Shown here: in pieces, positions 24,231 to 36,179 of the stretch
How positions within the stretch are numbered: the stretch's first letter is position 1
Layout: the number at the start of each line of letters is the position of its first letter
Origin: Monosiga brevicollis MX1
Taxonomy: Eukaryota; Opisthokonta; Choanoflagellata; Craspedida; Salpingoecidae
Length of the DNA stretch: 64,000 bases
Assembly (NCBI RefSeq): GCF_000002865.3
Contig: NW_001865046.1
Span: forward strand, 517,492-581,491
Reading direction: 5' to 3'
Notes under the pieces: generated by a model
Database searches by the model: none
What the model was told of the DNA's origin: nothing
The model's input: only the letters and a program-made list of their open reading frames with translations
Program-made: the position numbers and the translations under genes

Positions 24231-25222
24231 AGCGCGCCAACACAAACTAATTGCTGCACTTAGAGAACCGGTGCTGTGGCACAACTACGCTCGCGCAGCG
24301 CTCGACCGACAGGGCCGACCGCTGTGCCGCCGATGGCCAACTGCACAGGCGGCTGACAGGGTCGCACGACCAATGAGACACGTGCGCTAGTGCCAGGAGC
24401 TTGGCTCATGGGACACTCGCATGACCCTGTATCACCCACGAGCTAGCTACTTGAGAAACCCGACGGTGGCCGGCCATGAGGTTGTGCACTCGCCCGCTGC
24501 CGTTGCTGACGTGTGTTGCCCGATGCCGTTGCTGACGTGTGATGATCACGTTGGAAAGGAAACAAAAGAAAGAGAAATAAAAATCACAATGTCATTTTTT
24601 CATGAGTTTCTCTGAATTTCTGCACATTTTTCATCAAATTTTTGTGGTGTGTGCTACCGTTTTGGGACTGACGACTTGACCGATCTGATGAGCTATGGTT
24701 GAGGGATACTCTACGTTAGATACAGTATCTCCCAAGCCAAGCAATTGAAGTACGGGGAGAGGTATCTTGCCCGGCGTCAAGAGTAAGTTGAAGGTGGGTG
24801 TATTCACATGTGAGATAAATTCTTTAACAGGTTTGCGTTTCGTGCAGTCATCAAGACATGCGTGAGGCAGAAGGTGCAAAAATACTTTTGATGTCCAGAT
24901 ATGCAGTGATTCGATGTATCGGCATCTGGTGTGGACACGCGATCATCATCTGCGATGCGCAACAGCACCATGGTCCTAACCCGAGAGCACCCTGGCTTGC
25001 TTTTAGATGGAGCAAATGACAATCCTACCCCCGGTGTGCTGTCCACTGCCGTCACCTTGTTCACATTCGAGAGGCAAATCAATTTCGCATTCACGGCGAA
25101 ACTTTAAATTTCGCCACACCACTGACCCCAACAGGAAGAGCGCCTTAAAACACTAAAAACGGCGCAGCCGTCAACTCATTCTTTCTTGCTCGGTCCATAT
25201 GCGGCTCGAAATCGCTCAGCGA
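24231..25222. other. Intergenic region, GT-like gene / sulfotransferase
   Basis: About 1 kb between the start of the glycosyltransferase-like gene and the end of the sulfotransferase gene, both on the minus strand. AT content rises around 24550-24650 and 24800-25100. Short frames are present without any recognisable domain. Confidence 0.45.
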
Positions 25223-27921
25223 TTACCAGTGGAGCTCCTCGTCAAGGTAGCGAAAGAGTCGTAGGTTGTGTGGAAGGAAAAACGCCTCCAACTTTTGGCG
25301 CAGCTCAGCGTCCAGCGGCTGGTACGATGACTGAAGCTGCCAGCCAGTGTTGACAAAGCGCTCCCAAAGTGTGCTGACCCTATACACTCCAGTTCCAATC
25401 ACCCCGGAACACCCCGTGCACCGATTTTTATGTAGCCATAATGAGAGCCGCCCACCAGAGGCTGAAGCAACGGCCAAGAACTGCAATCCCCCGTGGCCGC
25501 GTATCGTACCGGTCGTTCACCGCGGCAGAGTCCGTGGCCAGCCAGTCGCTGGGAGCCGTCAAGCCCAGGTGGTGCGCTATGGCCTGCAAACTGGCGCCCT
25601 GCTCCTCGCGCAACTGCCGATCCGTCAACAACAATAGCTGATCGGCGGGAAACTCCTCCCGATACCACCGGATCTAGAAAAGTCAAACACGTGGGCCCCA
25701 GGTGGTGGGAGGACAAGGGCCCGGGGGGAGGGTTATTTTTGATTGTGAGATTTCGCAATGTCCTGAAAACCCAAGCAGGTGGCATCTCATTGGTTGCCAG
25801 CACTTCAGATGCGCTACCTGTGGCTCATATAGCCCGCGAAAGATAAAGTCCCGCTGAATGTCGGAGTGGCTTCCCTTGGGCCAGTGGACCGTGGTGTTGA
25901 ATGAGAAAAAGTGAGCAAGCGCTGGATCACGAAGGCAGGTCTCAGATACGTTGTAGCTTGGACCACACCGACGCTGCAATTGCTGGCAACGGGCCGGTTG
26001 ACGGCCACACGCGAGTGCATCATAGTACATGCTTGCATCCACCTTCGAAATTTCTTCAGCAAAGGCTCTCGGTAAAGGCAGAACAACCTCCGTATGCAGT
26101 TTAGCCCACCGAACGCAAGTCAGTGTCAGGTTGAGTAGGGATGCGCGCATGGCTGCCACAATCTCCGTGTTTGATTCGTGAGGTGCTCGATAGGCTTGCA
26201 GCTCCTCGGCTTCAAACTCCGCCTCGCCCAGTTTGGCTAAACGTGGCGACAAGCAGGCGTCAAAGTCTTTCCATCGCCTATCGGACCCCCCCCTCCAAGC
26301 AGGCATGAGGTGCCACAAGTCTATCTCATACGCGGTTCAATGGGTTTGCCAGTCGTAGCGCGTACGTACGTGGAGCGTCGAGCAAACACAGTCTGAAATT
26401 GGGGGAAACTCGGCAGCGAACTCTTTCGGCTGCACGCCAAACCCCGGTGTGCCCAAGTTTTCGGGTCCGACAAGCTTCCACTATTTTCACATGTTGTTCA
26501 AGCCCCAAACATGCCAAGCAAACATACACAATCAACCGTGTGGGTTTTCTCAGGGCCCAGTGGGGGTGGCGGCACCCGTTATCGTCGGCCTGGAGATACA
26601 TCCGTACCTTAAGCATCCCGCAAGCAGCTCGACATACTCACTCCACACCGTAAGGTTGTCAAAAGGAAGCTATTGCTCGCGAGCAATCATGATCAAGGGT
26701 GCATGCGTGAGAATAAGAGCAGGACAGACATCATGCTTTCCCGCGTGTACAGCGAGCTGCAAGCAGAGAACCAGCCTACATCAGCTTCAATGCGTCGCAA
26801 CTTCATCTGATACTCGCTATATGCTCGCGCAACAGGATTGCGCAGCAGCATGATCAGCCTGGCATGCGGTAGCGCGCCGCGTATTCGCTGTGCGTAGCGA
26901 TGCGATAATGCATATGACGGTGTGCTGTCACCAATCAAAGTCTAAGGACAGAACATGTTTTGTGAAGCACCCCGAGATCATTGGCGCAACTGAAATGAGG
27001 TCAAAAAGCCGAGGGCTCTCCAGGCAGCAGCGACTTTGCCCCAGGGGTACAGCAACGACGCACCTTGAATGTCATGGCTGGCTCGGTTTGGATGAAGCTC
27101 TTGAAATAGCGATTCGCGCGTTGCTGATTTCCCCAGGCACGATCAAAAAAGTGCCCTATTTCCATGTTCGTGGTCCAGGGTGTGAAAGTCACGGGCCCAA
27201 AGAGTGGTGCGGCGCCCGCCCAAGCGAATCACAAAGCTCCGTACCCTCTTTGACGCGCATTGGGTTGATCATGGGATGCAAGCTGAGCAAGGCAGCCAAG
27301 GCCGTGGTGCCAGCCTTTTGTGCTCCGATGATCAGGTACGTGGGCAAACAGAAGGGCTGAAGACGCACATCCAAGCAATGGTTTCAGGGAACCGAACCAA
27401 GCAAGATGTGAGGAGGTTGTTTGATAGGGATCCAAATGAGCATGCTGGCCACCCAGTTTGCCTGCCCCGTCTGGGGATACATCGAAGTGCCAGACGGCCG
27501 GGCAGTGGACCAAGCGGGGATACGTGGCACAAACCTTCAGCTGCCGATCCTGCGCCTGTTCGTCAAGTTCTGGAAGCGAAAGGTGACCAGCGTCGTTCAG
27601 TTCCTGGCCCAAGTAGCAACAGCACTGCGGTTGGGCTGGGCCAAGTCGATAGTGACACACCACGTCCAGCCAGTTGTGTTCTCCTTTGATAAAACAGGGT
27701 GCGTTCAGTGCCATGGGGCTAAAAGATGTTGTTGAGGCCGGTGAGGTCGACGCAATGCTGCGTGGGCCTGCAACGGTCGATCGGCCCTTGTCAAAAGAGC
27801 CTACACCCGCCGGCCATTGGTCGCTTTTGAGGTGACTGGCGCGTCCATGAAGAATAGCAGCCACGCTGAACAGCCCCAGCGCAAACAGCGCTGCGGTCAA
27901 CAACCAGCAGGGCGGACGCAT
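25223..27921 (-). CDS. Golgi-type carbohydrate sulfotransferase (type II membrane)
   Basis: PAPS-dependent sulfotransferase, probably acting on glycans in the Golgi lumen. The start at 27921 gives RPPCWLLTAALFALGLFSVAA, a signal anchor typical of type II Golgi enzymes, followed by a Ser/Thr-rich stem. A later exon (about 27360-27190) has YLIIGAQKAGTTALAALL, the 5'-phosphosulfate loop. Another (27190-27040) has TPWTTNMEIGHFFDRAWGN. The exon at about 26938-26780 has GDSTPSYALS and RLIMLLRNPVARAYSEYQMK, the 3'-phosphate motif (Arg...Ser). Downstream exons carry RGLYEPQVAH and LLLTDRQLREEQGASLQA, then HHLGL. The frame ends RLFRYLDEELHW at 25223. About nine exons, some boundaries unresolved. The fold resembles the heparan-sulfate/NDST and bacterial Sulfotransfer_1 group. 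The acceptor sugar cannot be told. Confidence 0.75.
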
Positions 27922-28619
27922 GGCCTGTGCGGTTTTCCCGAGTCCAAGAATTCGAGAATCAGATCTAGCACTTGGTGGGTTCAAACCAGCCCGGGTTGAG
28001 GTGAGGTGTATCCCCTCTCTGCCCCACTCGTGTTCATTACTATCCTCGTGCCTGAGCTCAGTTCGCCACCGAAAAAAAAAAAAAAAAAAAAGAACGGATT
28101 TCAAATTTTTAAAATTTTTGTTTTCAAGTCACATGGATTCTAATTGTCAAGTCAACATCGCTTGCTTTGGTCTTCATGCAACTCTTTTTAGGCCTTTATC
28201 CTGACGCGCCCTCGCTGCACAGCACCTTGGGTCACATCAAACACCGTCATGACACAGAATCAAGAGCAAAAAGGAACTCACAAAATTCCAAATGCTCCGG
28301 CCTTGTTCCAAGGCTACTAGAGCCAGCGTGCACCACAGGAGCAGCGCATAGTTTTTTGCCAGTCACCTACAAACAGCTCTGTTGTATACACATTTGCACA
28401 GCTACCGCACATACTAGATGAGCTCAAAACGTGCGACGAAGCGTCACGCCAACGCACGGATAGCAAGGCAACCATGACGCACCGAGCACAGGAGCGATAG
28501 GCTCCTTTCTTGGGCAAGTGAGTCAATACAATGTTTTTGCTCACATCTAGTAAGAATTCGCCTTTCCTCATCCGAAACGAAGGAAAAAAGCAAGAACCGG
28601 TCAAAACGAGAGCCAATGG
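27922..28619. other. Spacer between sulfotransferase and the next minus-strand gene
   Basis: About 700 bp with an A20 run at 28072-28091 and AT-rich sequence just after it. No supported gene; probably the sulfotransferase promoter. Confidence 0.45.
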
Positions 28620-29958
28620 CTAGAGAGCCCAATCAAGCGGTGGGGCGCAAAGCGCAAACGTACCATCGAAGCCGGCAATCTTCAAAAGACCAGGAAGTTG
28701 GGTCTGGCCGATGGCAAGCAGGCGCCGCGCATCTTTGGGCCTAACACCATAAACGAATTCCGCATGGCTCTCCAGTTCTTGCATGTGTCCGATCAAATCA
28801 TAAGCTTCACGGGCTAGAAGATAGGCCGGTGCACTTCGGAAGCGCGCCAAAAGGCTTCCTTCGTGATTGACACTAGCAGGAATAGTTGACGAGTCGTCGA
28901 GAAACGAAACGAAACCCTCTGCTTTAATCTCGGTCTCTTTCTTTTGGGCCGGCAGAAGGTGTGCTTCAGCAGCGGCATCCGCATCGGCCGTCAAGGCCAT
29001 GGACTCCTGCGCTGCCGCACCTTGCAGAAGAACGGCGATGGCCACGGTCAATGCCAAGCGTATTGTGCGTGGAAAGGAGCCTGTTAGGGGCAGCAGCCAG
29101 CGGCATACGTTGATGCGCTCCGCTTTAGCATCTTCGTCTGTGCAAAAGTTGAGCACACCCAGAATGAGCCACCAACTGCGTCTGACAAATCTCCACAAGC
29201 AGCACGACGCCATACACACCTGAAGCCACCGCGTCAGAGAGCTGGCCCGCAAGGATGAGCACCAGCTCCGCAGAGAGCAAAAGTCGCATGGCAATGTATG
29301 TCAGCTGTTTGGCGTCGTCTGCCGAACGAAACAACGCGAACAGAATGGGCAGAAAAGTCAGCACCATCATCAGGAATCATCATGGGCATGGAGCCGACGA
29401 GTCTTGCGTCTCACAACGTATGAGACCCGTGCCACGCTCGGTGCAATCGAGCGCCGGTCAGGCCAGCAAACCGACGCAAGCTACGAACCATCGCGGAGGT
29501 CAAGCGAGTCTGTGTTTAATGCCCTAATGGCGTCTGCCAACGAGTCGTGTGGTACTGCAGCGACCTCGAGATCAATCTGCAAACGTCACACTAATAAGTT
29601 TTACATCGCGCAAACGGCCCGACGGCAATGGACAAAACCAAAAGTCAGCAAGGCGATGTTTACCCGGTAAGTGAAGCAGTTGACGGCCACGCAGAGAGCA
29701 TCCTTGAGCTCCACGACCGTGCGCATGATGCGGCAAAGCAAGGCCAGGTTGTCACGCCAATCGGTAAGATCTTTGCAATTGACGCGTCTCTGGCTGACCA
29801 CTTGACGCAAGCGTCCAAGATATTTTTCCATGGTCCTAATATCGGCCAGAAACAGGCACAAACAGAGGAAGGATGCATCAGGAGAGCCTCCGCGGTGCTT
29901 TTCGGGAAGCAATTGCAGATCCAAGCATCGCAACTCACGTCGGTGGAAACTCATTCAT
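28620..29958 (-). CDS. Unrecognised helical membrane-associated protein
   Basis: I do not recognise the family. Splice signals support a multi-exon gene. Exon 1 begins at 29958 with MNEFPPT and donor GTGAGT. Exon 2 continues with MEKYLGRLRQVVSQRR and NLALLCRIMRTVVELKDAL (about 29847-29665). A short exon with DLEVAAVPHDSLADAIRAL lies near 29575, one with AMRLLLSAELVLILAGQLSD near 29310-29225, one with WWLILGVLNFCTDEDAKAER near 29180-29105, and a last exon contains EAYDLIGHMQELESHAEFVY and ends APPLDWAL at 28620. Two hydrophobic helices, and a Leu-rich C terminus with QLPGLLKIAGFDG. The order of amphipathic and hydrophobic helices is loosely like PEX11 peroxisomal proteins, but no diagnostic motif is present, so that is only a suggestion. 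Confidence 0.45.
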
Positions 29959-30117
29959 GACTGCAGTCAGATGAGAGGCATCGAAGCTGTCATGGTGGTG
30001 AAGGAGTAGAAGGAAGGAGGCGTGAGCTGCCATCATCAGCGCACTTGAATGCAGCCATTGACAGGCATATGCCCATGGCATCATTGGCCACAGGGCAGGA
30101 AGAGCCATCCATTGCTC

Positions 30118-32746
30118 TTACTTGTTGACTTCGTGGGGTACAGAGGTGGACACGGCGCGGGCTAGAGCGTCTTGTGGCTTGTCAGTTTCTAAAGCATCCA
30201 AACCAACCGTGTGAGTCCCAGCCACGTGGCAGACATGTGCTTGACGAATGAAGGGCAGGAATTGACGACAATGAGTGAGCAGTCCATACCGAGGTGCAGG
30301 AAATGCATTGGCTTGTCTGATGTAGTTCGAATCATGACGTGGGCTGAGACAAAGCAAAGACAGAAATGCCGTGAATACCCAGTCAAGTCGGTGCGCGCGA
30401 TTGGAATGGAGTGGGTGGCGTACTGTGTTGCTGATTGATGGCAAAGTCACACCACTCGGCCACCTCAGCCACTTCAGCTGGCAGGTCAACGCGAGAGCGC
30501 TCAATGTCAAACACATCCGCACTCTCCCTATAAAAGAACGAGCCGAAATATCTGCGTCAAAAGAACGCTCTCGAAGGCAGCTCGACTCAAGGTCAGCCCC
30601 AAAGAATTCCTTGGGACCCGCAACAACCATACATACCGGCGACAGGTCACAACGAGAAGCTTGTGCATTGCAGTGCGAATGGCAAAGACGGAGGGGGCTA
30701 GGACCTCGATCTGGCTATCCGCTGTGACATCAGCGCACTCAAAGACCTTCTGCACGATACCAAAGCACAACGGTGTGGGGAGCGGGTGGAAGCTGATCAG
30801 GGGTCTGCACGAGCCACAGGTGGCTCAGGTTGGTGGGGCCGGTCAACATGGTGACGTACGCTGCTTAAAGTAAAGGATTGCAGCTCAATCGCCATGCACT
30901 TGATCATGCCTAGGAGTACGAGAGCAAGCACCCATATGAGCCTTGTGCATACAGCAGGAGCGCCGGAAAAAGCAATCAGCTAACCATCTAGGGGGCGCAT
31001 GGCCAACAACATCCTGTTGGAGGTGACACTGATCGCTGATTCTAGCAGCTCGGGGTTGACCTTGGGCTTGGCATGTGCAATACACGGCATTCCCTGCGGT
31101 TCACCAAACATGCAAAGTGAGCCAGCGGGCGAGCAGGGGCGTGAAGCGTGCACATCCAAGCAATGGGTCGCACCTGCATGATGGAAAAGGTTGCCACCAT
31201 CATGGTTTTCGGGGTGAGGGCAGCCACCACGAGGCATTGGTCCTCGCGTTGCTGCTGCACAGACGCCTTGACAATGGGCTCATCACGAGGCGTTCCCGTG
31301 GCTGTGTAGATGTCAGCAATTTCACCACCGGCTCTGTGCACGAAAAGAAGTCAAGTGTCAAACTGCGCCTCGAGCCAATCAAGACCCATCGGACTTGCGC
31401 CACGATTGGAGACAGACAGATGGGTTTGCAGGCATTAACAGGCAAGGCAAAACACAAAAGCACAAAACCCAAAAAGCAAACAAACGAACAAACGAACAAA
31501 CGAACAAATGAACAAACGAACAAACGAACAAAACAAAACAAGAACGCCTTACTCAATGTTGGTCTGGGGGTTTTCGAGAAGCACCGAAACAGCAGTCTCG
31601 ACTGCATTGGGAGCACTGAGATCTACGCGGCGCAGGCTGGTTGCTGCATTGACGTAAAGAAAAGCAACCTGAGGTTGCCATCCACCACCGCGTGTTTGCA
31701 ATATTCAAGGCAAGTCTCCCATGAGTTTTGGTCTCTGACCCGTTACGATCACCTCGATGCTCAGGCCTCAGAGCACGGTGACAGCTTGATTGCTCGGACA
31801 GATGTCCAGTTGAGCGTCAACTTACCCCGCCTTGCTGGTTGACGATGCCCCAGCCGAGGTAGCCAGGTTGATCCTTGTGCCGAATGATGCGTTGGTTTGA
31901 GCTGATACACATGCGATGGAAATGCAAGCATTTGGGGTGAGTGGTCAGAATTGGCTCGAAAGCATGAATAGAACGCAAATAAACGCACGCAAAATCCTGA
32001 CAGCCAAGCGGCGGCAACTGGGCGTTGGTGGGCCTAATGTGACAAGCCACAAGCACGTTCTTGAAGGTCTCATGCTCAATGCCCCAAAGGGGCGTCACTG
32101 ATGAGAGAGGCTTGTCTTCCTTCTGCAAGGCGCCAACCTGAGTCCCGATCCGTGAGTCAAAGAACACGTGAGCCTACGGGGAACCAGACAACCGCTCGGT
32201 TCAAATGGCTCAGCCGAGCTCACAGTCACGCACCCCAATGGCCCAGACAACGCAGTTTCCAGCGCGGCCCAGGGAGAGAAGAAAACGTTCCGTTGGATCG
32301 ATCCTAAGAGTCAAGCGGGGCAGGAAAAGAGGACCCAGGTAGAAGATGAGGACATGTGGCGTGAGCATTGGCGTGAAGCTATTGCATTTACTCAGCGCTG
32401 CAAGCAGATGATCCGAGCAGACTCTTTCAAGCGCCTACTTACAGCAAGCCAGAGCAATCCTTGGGCAAGACAGCCAGAGCCACGGTCGAGGCGGTGCTGC
32501 AAAACGTGGGATGGGCGTAGCATCAAACATGAGGCGAGCACGAGGCACAGAAGAACAAAAAGTCAACTCTCTTGAGTCGCAAGAAAAGGCAAGCGCGACG
32601 CCAATTTTCAAAAGCACCGAGAGTCAAACCAACCGCGGCTGTCCATCACGGTCAGTGCTTGTGAGCGAGGCAAAGGTCATGATTTGCTCGGCAGCTGTGA
32701 TGGCCACAGTGTTGTTCATAATGGTGGCCGAATTGATTCGACTCAT
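30118..32746 (-). CDS. Unrecognised multi-exon gene
   Basis: A chain of exons with consistent GT-AG borders on the minus strand, family not recognised. Visible pieces in order: MSRINSATIMNNTVAITAAE and MTFASLTSTDRDGQPRL (about 32746-32634), ERFLLSLGRAGNCVVWAIG (about 32290-32225), HVFFDSRIGTQVGALQKEDK and LWGIEHETFKNVLVACHI (32175-32040), an exon ending DQPGYLGWGIVNQQGG (about 31900-31835), SAPNAVETAVSVLLENPQTN (about 31610-31555), GGEIADIYTATGTPRDEPIV (31330-31160), AKPKVNPELLESAISV (about 31070), VFECADVTADSQIEVLAPS (30740-30645), SADVFDIERSRVDLPAEVAE (about 30520), and a final exon ending VSTSVPHEVNK. The start is uncertain: the first visible exon is open upstream to an acceptor near 32797, so a further 5' exon is possible. 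Mixed alpha/beta composition, no membrane segment, no known motif. Confidence 0.45.
31477..31533. repeat. (AAACGAAC)n microsatellite in an intron
   Basis: About seven copies of an 8-bp AAACGAAC/AACAAACG unit lie within an intron of the unrecognised minus-strand gene, next to A-rich sequence. Confidence 0.9.
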
Positions 32747-33276
32747 GATGCTGTTGAATAACCTTCGGCACTCCCACCACAAATCGGAATAGTCCTAAAC
32801 CAACCGGTACTCCCGGCTACGTGAGAAGAACGCGTCGTCCGACAGCGCTCCGTCTAGCACCGAGACGAGGAAAGAAGGTACAAGAAAAAGAAAAAAAAAA
32901 AAATGAGAGAGACATCCAAAACTCTTTTTGATGACTTTTTTTTTTCGAGACTTAAGCGTTCTCAAAAGGTCTCGGAGACACTTTTTGCTTGCATGTGCTT
33001 AAAATTAGAGTTCATCAAATTAATTTCCAGAGAAACCGTGATTGACAACCAAAGGAACGGTTTTTTTTTGTGATTTTTTTTTTTTTTGCTGGCAACAACA
33101 AGCGTCAGCCCGCTCGTTTGGAGCATCTTCGTTGCAGCCTTTGATGAGGACGGTCGTGTGCCTTTGGTGCCTTGAGTACTTGGTTTTATTGAGGCGGCGC
33201 GCAGCACGCTTGACACAGATTTGCAGACTAGAGGACCAACTTGGTTCAATTTTGATTTGCTTCAAGCACCGCCATC
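32747..33276. other. Divergent spacer upstream of ZMYND10
   Basis: About 530 bp between the unrecognised minus-strand gene and ZMYND10, with several A and T homopolymers (about 32889-32903, 32938-32946, 33060-33088). It may hold an uncalled 5' exon of the minus-strand gene. Confidence 0.4.
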
Positions 33277-35886
33277 ATGTACGTTGCCAGCTTCTGCAGC
33301 GCCTCTCCCGTTGAGGCGTACTCACTTGACGAACTTTGGCCTGGCTTGGCGCAGGGACTACAAGGACCTCATCACTGCTCCAGAGGCCGAGATGTACATC
33401 GAGGCTTTGAAGCCCATCCCGTTGCGTGACATTGGCTCTCAGGCGTAAGCCCTCCTCGAGCTCCCCTTCGTCTGCCCTTGGTGGTGCGCTGCACGTTGCA
33501 CTTGTCTCACCTAAGCAAAACGTCACGCCCTGGACTCTCGCTCGGAACCCCTGCCCTAGGTGGCTCAAACAGCACGAAATGCTGGAGAAACTCAATGCCC
33601 AGGTCTGTTGCTCTCATCACACATGCTGACCCCCACAAGTACAGCGTCTGGGTCGCCTTGCGTGCGAGTTTGTTTCACGTCATTGCGCGTAGGCGCACAC
33701 TAACGCACTTATGGACACGGACGAATTCGTGCACGAGGCTTTTATCTCGCTTGACAAGGTGCGTTGGCGTGGATGATGTGCCCCACCGGGTTGGTGGGTC
33801 CCTTCATGCTCACAATGACTCATTGCGCGATCGTGGGGCCTCTTTCATTAGCTGGCTTTTCTCGTCTATGAACTTGTGAGCCTTGAAATGTGGCGCGAGC
33901 GCGTGCGACCCGAGCTTGAGGCTCTAGGATACGCCGAGCAGAGCACCGTTGCGCCATACATGATTCATTATCATGAAGCGACTGTCATTAATCTCCTCGA
34001 GGCAGTATTATATCATCGCGAAGCTGTTGAGGCCTTGGGAGATGCTGCCATTGATCTCATCGATTACTGCCAGAGAGCCTGCACCTATCTTTTGGCGCGG
34101 TGAGACTGCTCCCCTGGGGCTGGCTGTCGCGCTTTTTGACCTGGTTCCGTTCTCGTTGTGTATGTGCGTTTGACGACCGCCTTCTTCCATCTTTTGCGTT
34201 CTCCTCAGGTCGTTGTTTTCTTGTGTGCTTTTTTCCAATTTGTTGCTGGGTCCCCCTTGACTTGGTTCCAGTTCACCTACCGACCCGGATGCCACAGCAA
34301 GCTGACCCCACGCTGTGCTTTTGGCTTGCAGAACGGAGGAGGATTTTGAGCGAGAAGTGGAGCAGGAAAACCTCTCGGCACGGGACATGGACAGTATGAC
34401 TGGACAGGCGCAGCTCAATTACCAAACCCGCACGCTACGGTTTAACATGGCTGTCAAAACTGTCGCGATTTTTCGATACTTGACTGATCACGTCACATGG
34501 TGAGAATAAGCTTTTGTGCCATCGGCACTGCTCACTGCTGGCTGCATCGTCGTCGCACTTGTGCGTGGCTGACGTGATGTGCTCACCCCTCCTTTCCCAA
34601 CAGTCTGTCGCTGTCTGCCGTCACCCGAATGCTCAACACACATGGTCAGACGCTGGCACCCACCCGCAGTCCAGTATGGTTCGAGTCTCAGTCAAAGCTC
34701 ATTATTATTATTATTATTTTTATTTTTTTTGCTGTCTGCGCATCATGCCCGCTAGACATGATTCAGACCCTGGTTGCTCTGGTGGTATCGCCGCCGTGGT
34801 CCCAGCGGCACGATGGCCAGCTGCTCAAGTTTACGGACGAAGGCAAATGGGTCGATGTGCCCCATCAAAATCAATTTCAGCTCACCAAGCCTGAAGCTCA
34901 AGTCTGGCTGGCCTTGTACAACCTTCTCATGGAGCCCGAGTGTCGCCGCAAGTATGAGTACAACTCTCACTCCAAAGCAGAAATCTTACGCTTACGCGGT
35001 TTTATGAACGGTCAGGCCTCCTGCGTTTGGCTTGCTTCTGTCGTCCAAACGCCCCTCAGTTGACCTTGGGGAGACTGACCTGCACGACCCGCTACGCGCC
35101 TTGCAGAGGTGCTGCTTGACCAAATACCCGTTTTGGTTGAGTTGCGCCGCGCGCTTGAGGAGCTCTCTCTTATGGAACCGCCTGCACCCGACACGAGTAT
35201 CGTACTGGAGCAACTGCCAGAAATTCGTCAGGGGCTTGAAAAAATCAACGGTGGCCGATGGGCACAGCTCGCCGCCTATCAGAATAAAAAGGTCTTCAAC
35301 CCCGACGAGCAAACGCGCAAGGCACAGGCCAAACTGTACGTAGGCTGGGTGCCATGGGCGTGGACAGGAGTATCAAAGAGACGGCTAAACGAGATCACAA
35401 AGTTTTGCCTGATCTCTGCTGCCCGCGACCGTGGCCGTGGCTGCGGTGCTCCCACGTGGGGGATTGGTTGACTCATCTCGACATGGTTCCTTTTTCTCAC
35501 AGGTTGGCCGAGACGTACAGCTTGGACATGCTCGACTCACTATTTCCTGAGCAGCCCAAATGTGTTGTGTGTGGCGCAGATGCTGTAAACCGCTGCTCAC
35601 GCTGCCAATCCGAGTGGTATTGCCGCCGGTAAGAGCGAGGGGTTTGAAAAATTTGGCACTCTGTGCTGTCCGGCTCTTGGCAGCAACCTCTGCTGACGTT
35701 GGCGCAGAGAGGCCATGTGTACAGCGAGTTGTGCAACGATTTCTTGGAATGCTCTGGTCGTATTGAAGGTGACGTGCTCACGAAGGTGCTGTGTGGCTGC
35801 ATGATAGACAATGCCAGGTCGAGCATTGGCCTAAGCACAAGGCAGCTTGCAATCTCATGTCAGCGGCCGCGGAAGGCAAGGAATGA
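33277..35886 (+). CDS. ZMYND10: ZMYND10, dynein-arm assembly factor
   Basis: Cytosolic co-chaperone needed to assemble axonemal dynein arms of motile cilia and flagella. The order of segments follows human ZMYND10: [20 protein letters not shown] and [158 protein letters not shown], and a C-terminal MYND zinc finger with [20 protein letters not shown], then [17 protein letters not shown]. All eight zinc-binding Cys/His positions are present. The start codon is split: AT at 33277-33278, intron 33279-33354, then G from 33355. The last exon starts at about 35809. Shows that the organism builds motile flagella. Confidence 0.96.
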
Positions 35887-36179
35887 TGGTGTAATCGCCA
35901 ATCGGCTTGCTTTCTGGGGATGGGCAATGAGAAGCTTGCCGCTTGCAGATCCTCAGCTTCTCTCCTAAGGGCGCCCATGAACAAAGAGGCATTGTGTTGT
36001 TATCAGAGGAGCATCGGACGTGGCAAGCCCATTCAAGGGTCGTTGAGATGGTCAACCCAATGCTGTCAACAATCAACCCTGTCATGTTGTATTGAAGAGC
36101 ATCCTTGTTGCAGCCACAACCACCACAACAAAATACCAACACAATACTATAAATATTGCGGCAAGGCTTCGACACCGGG

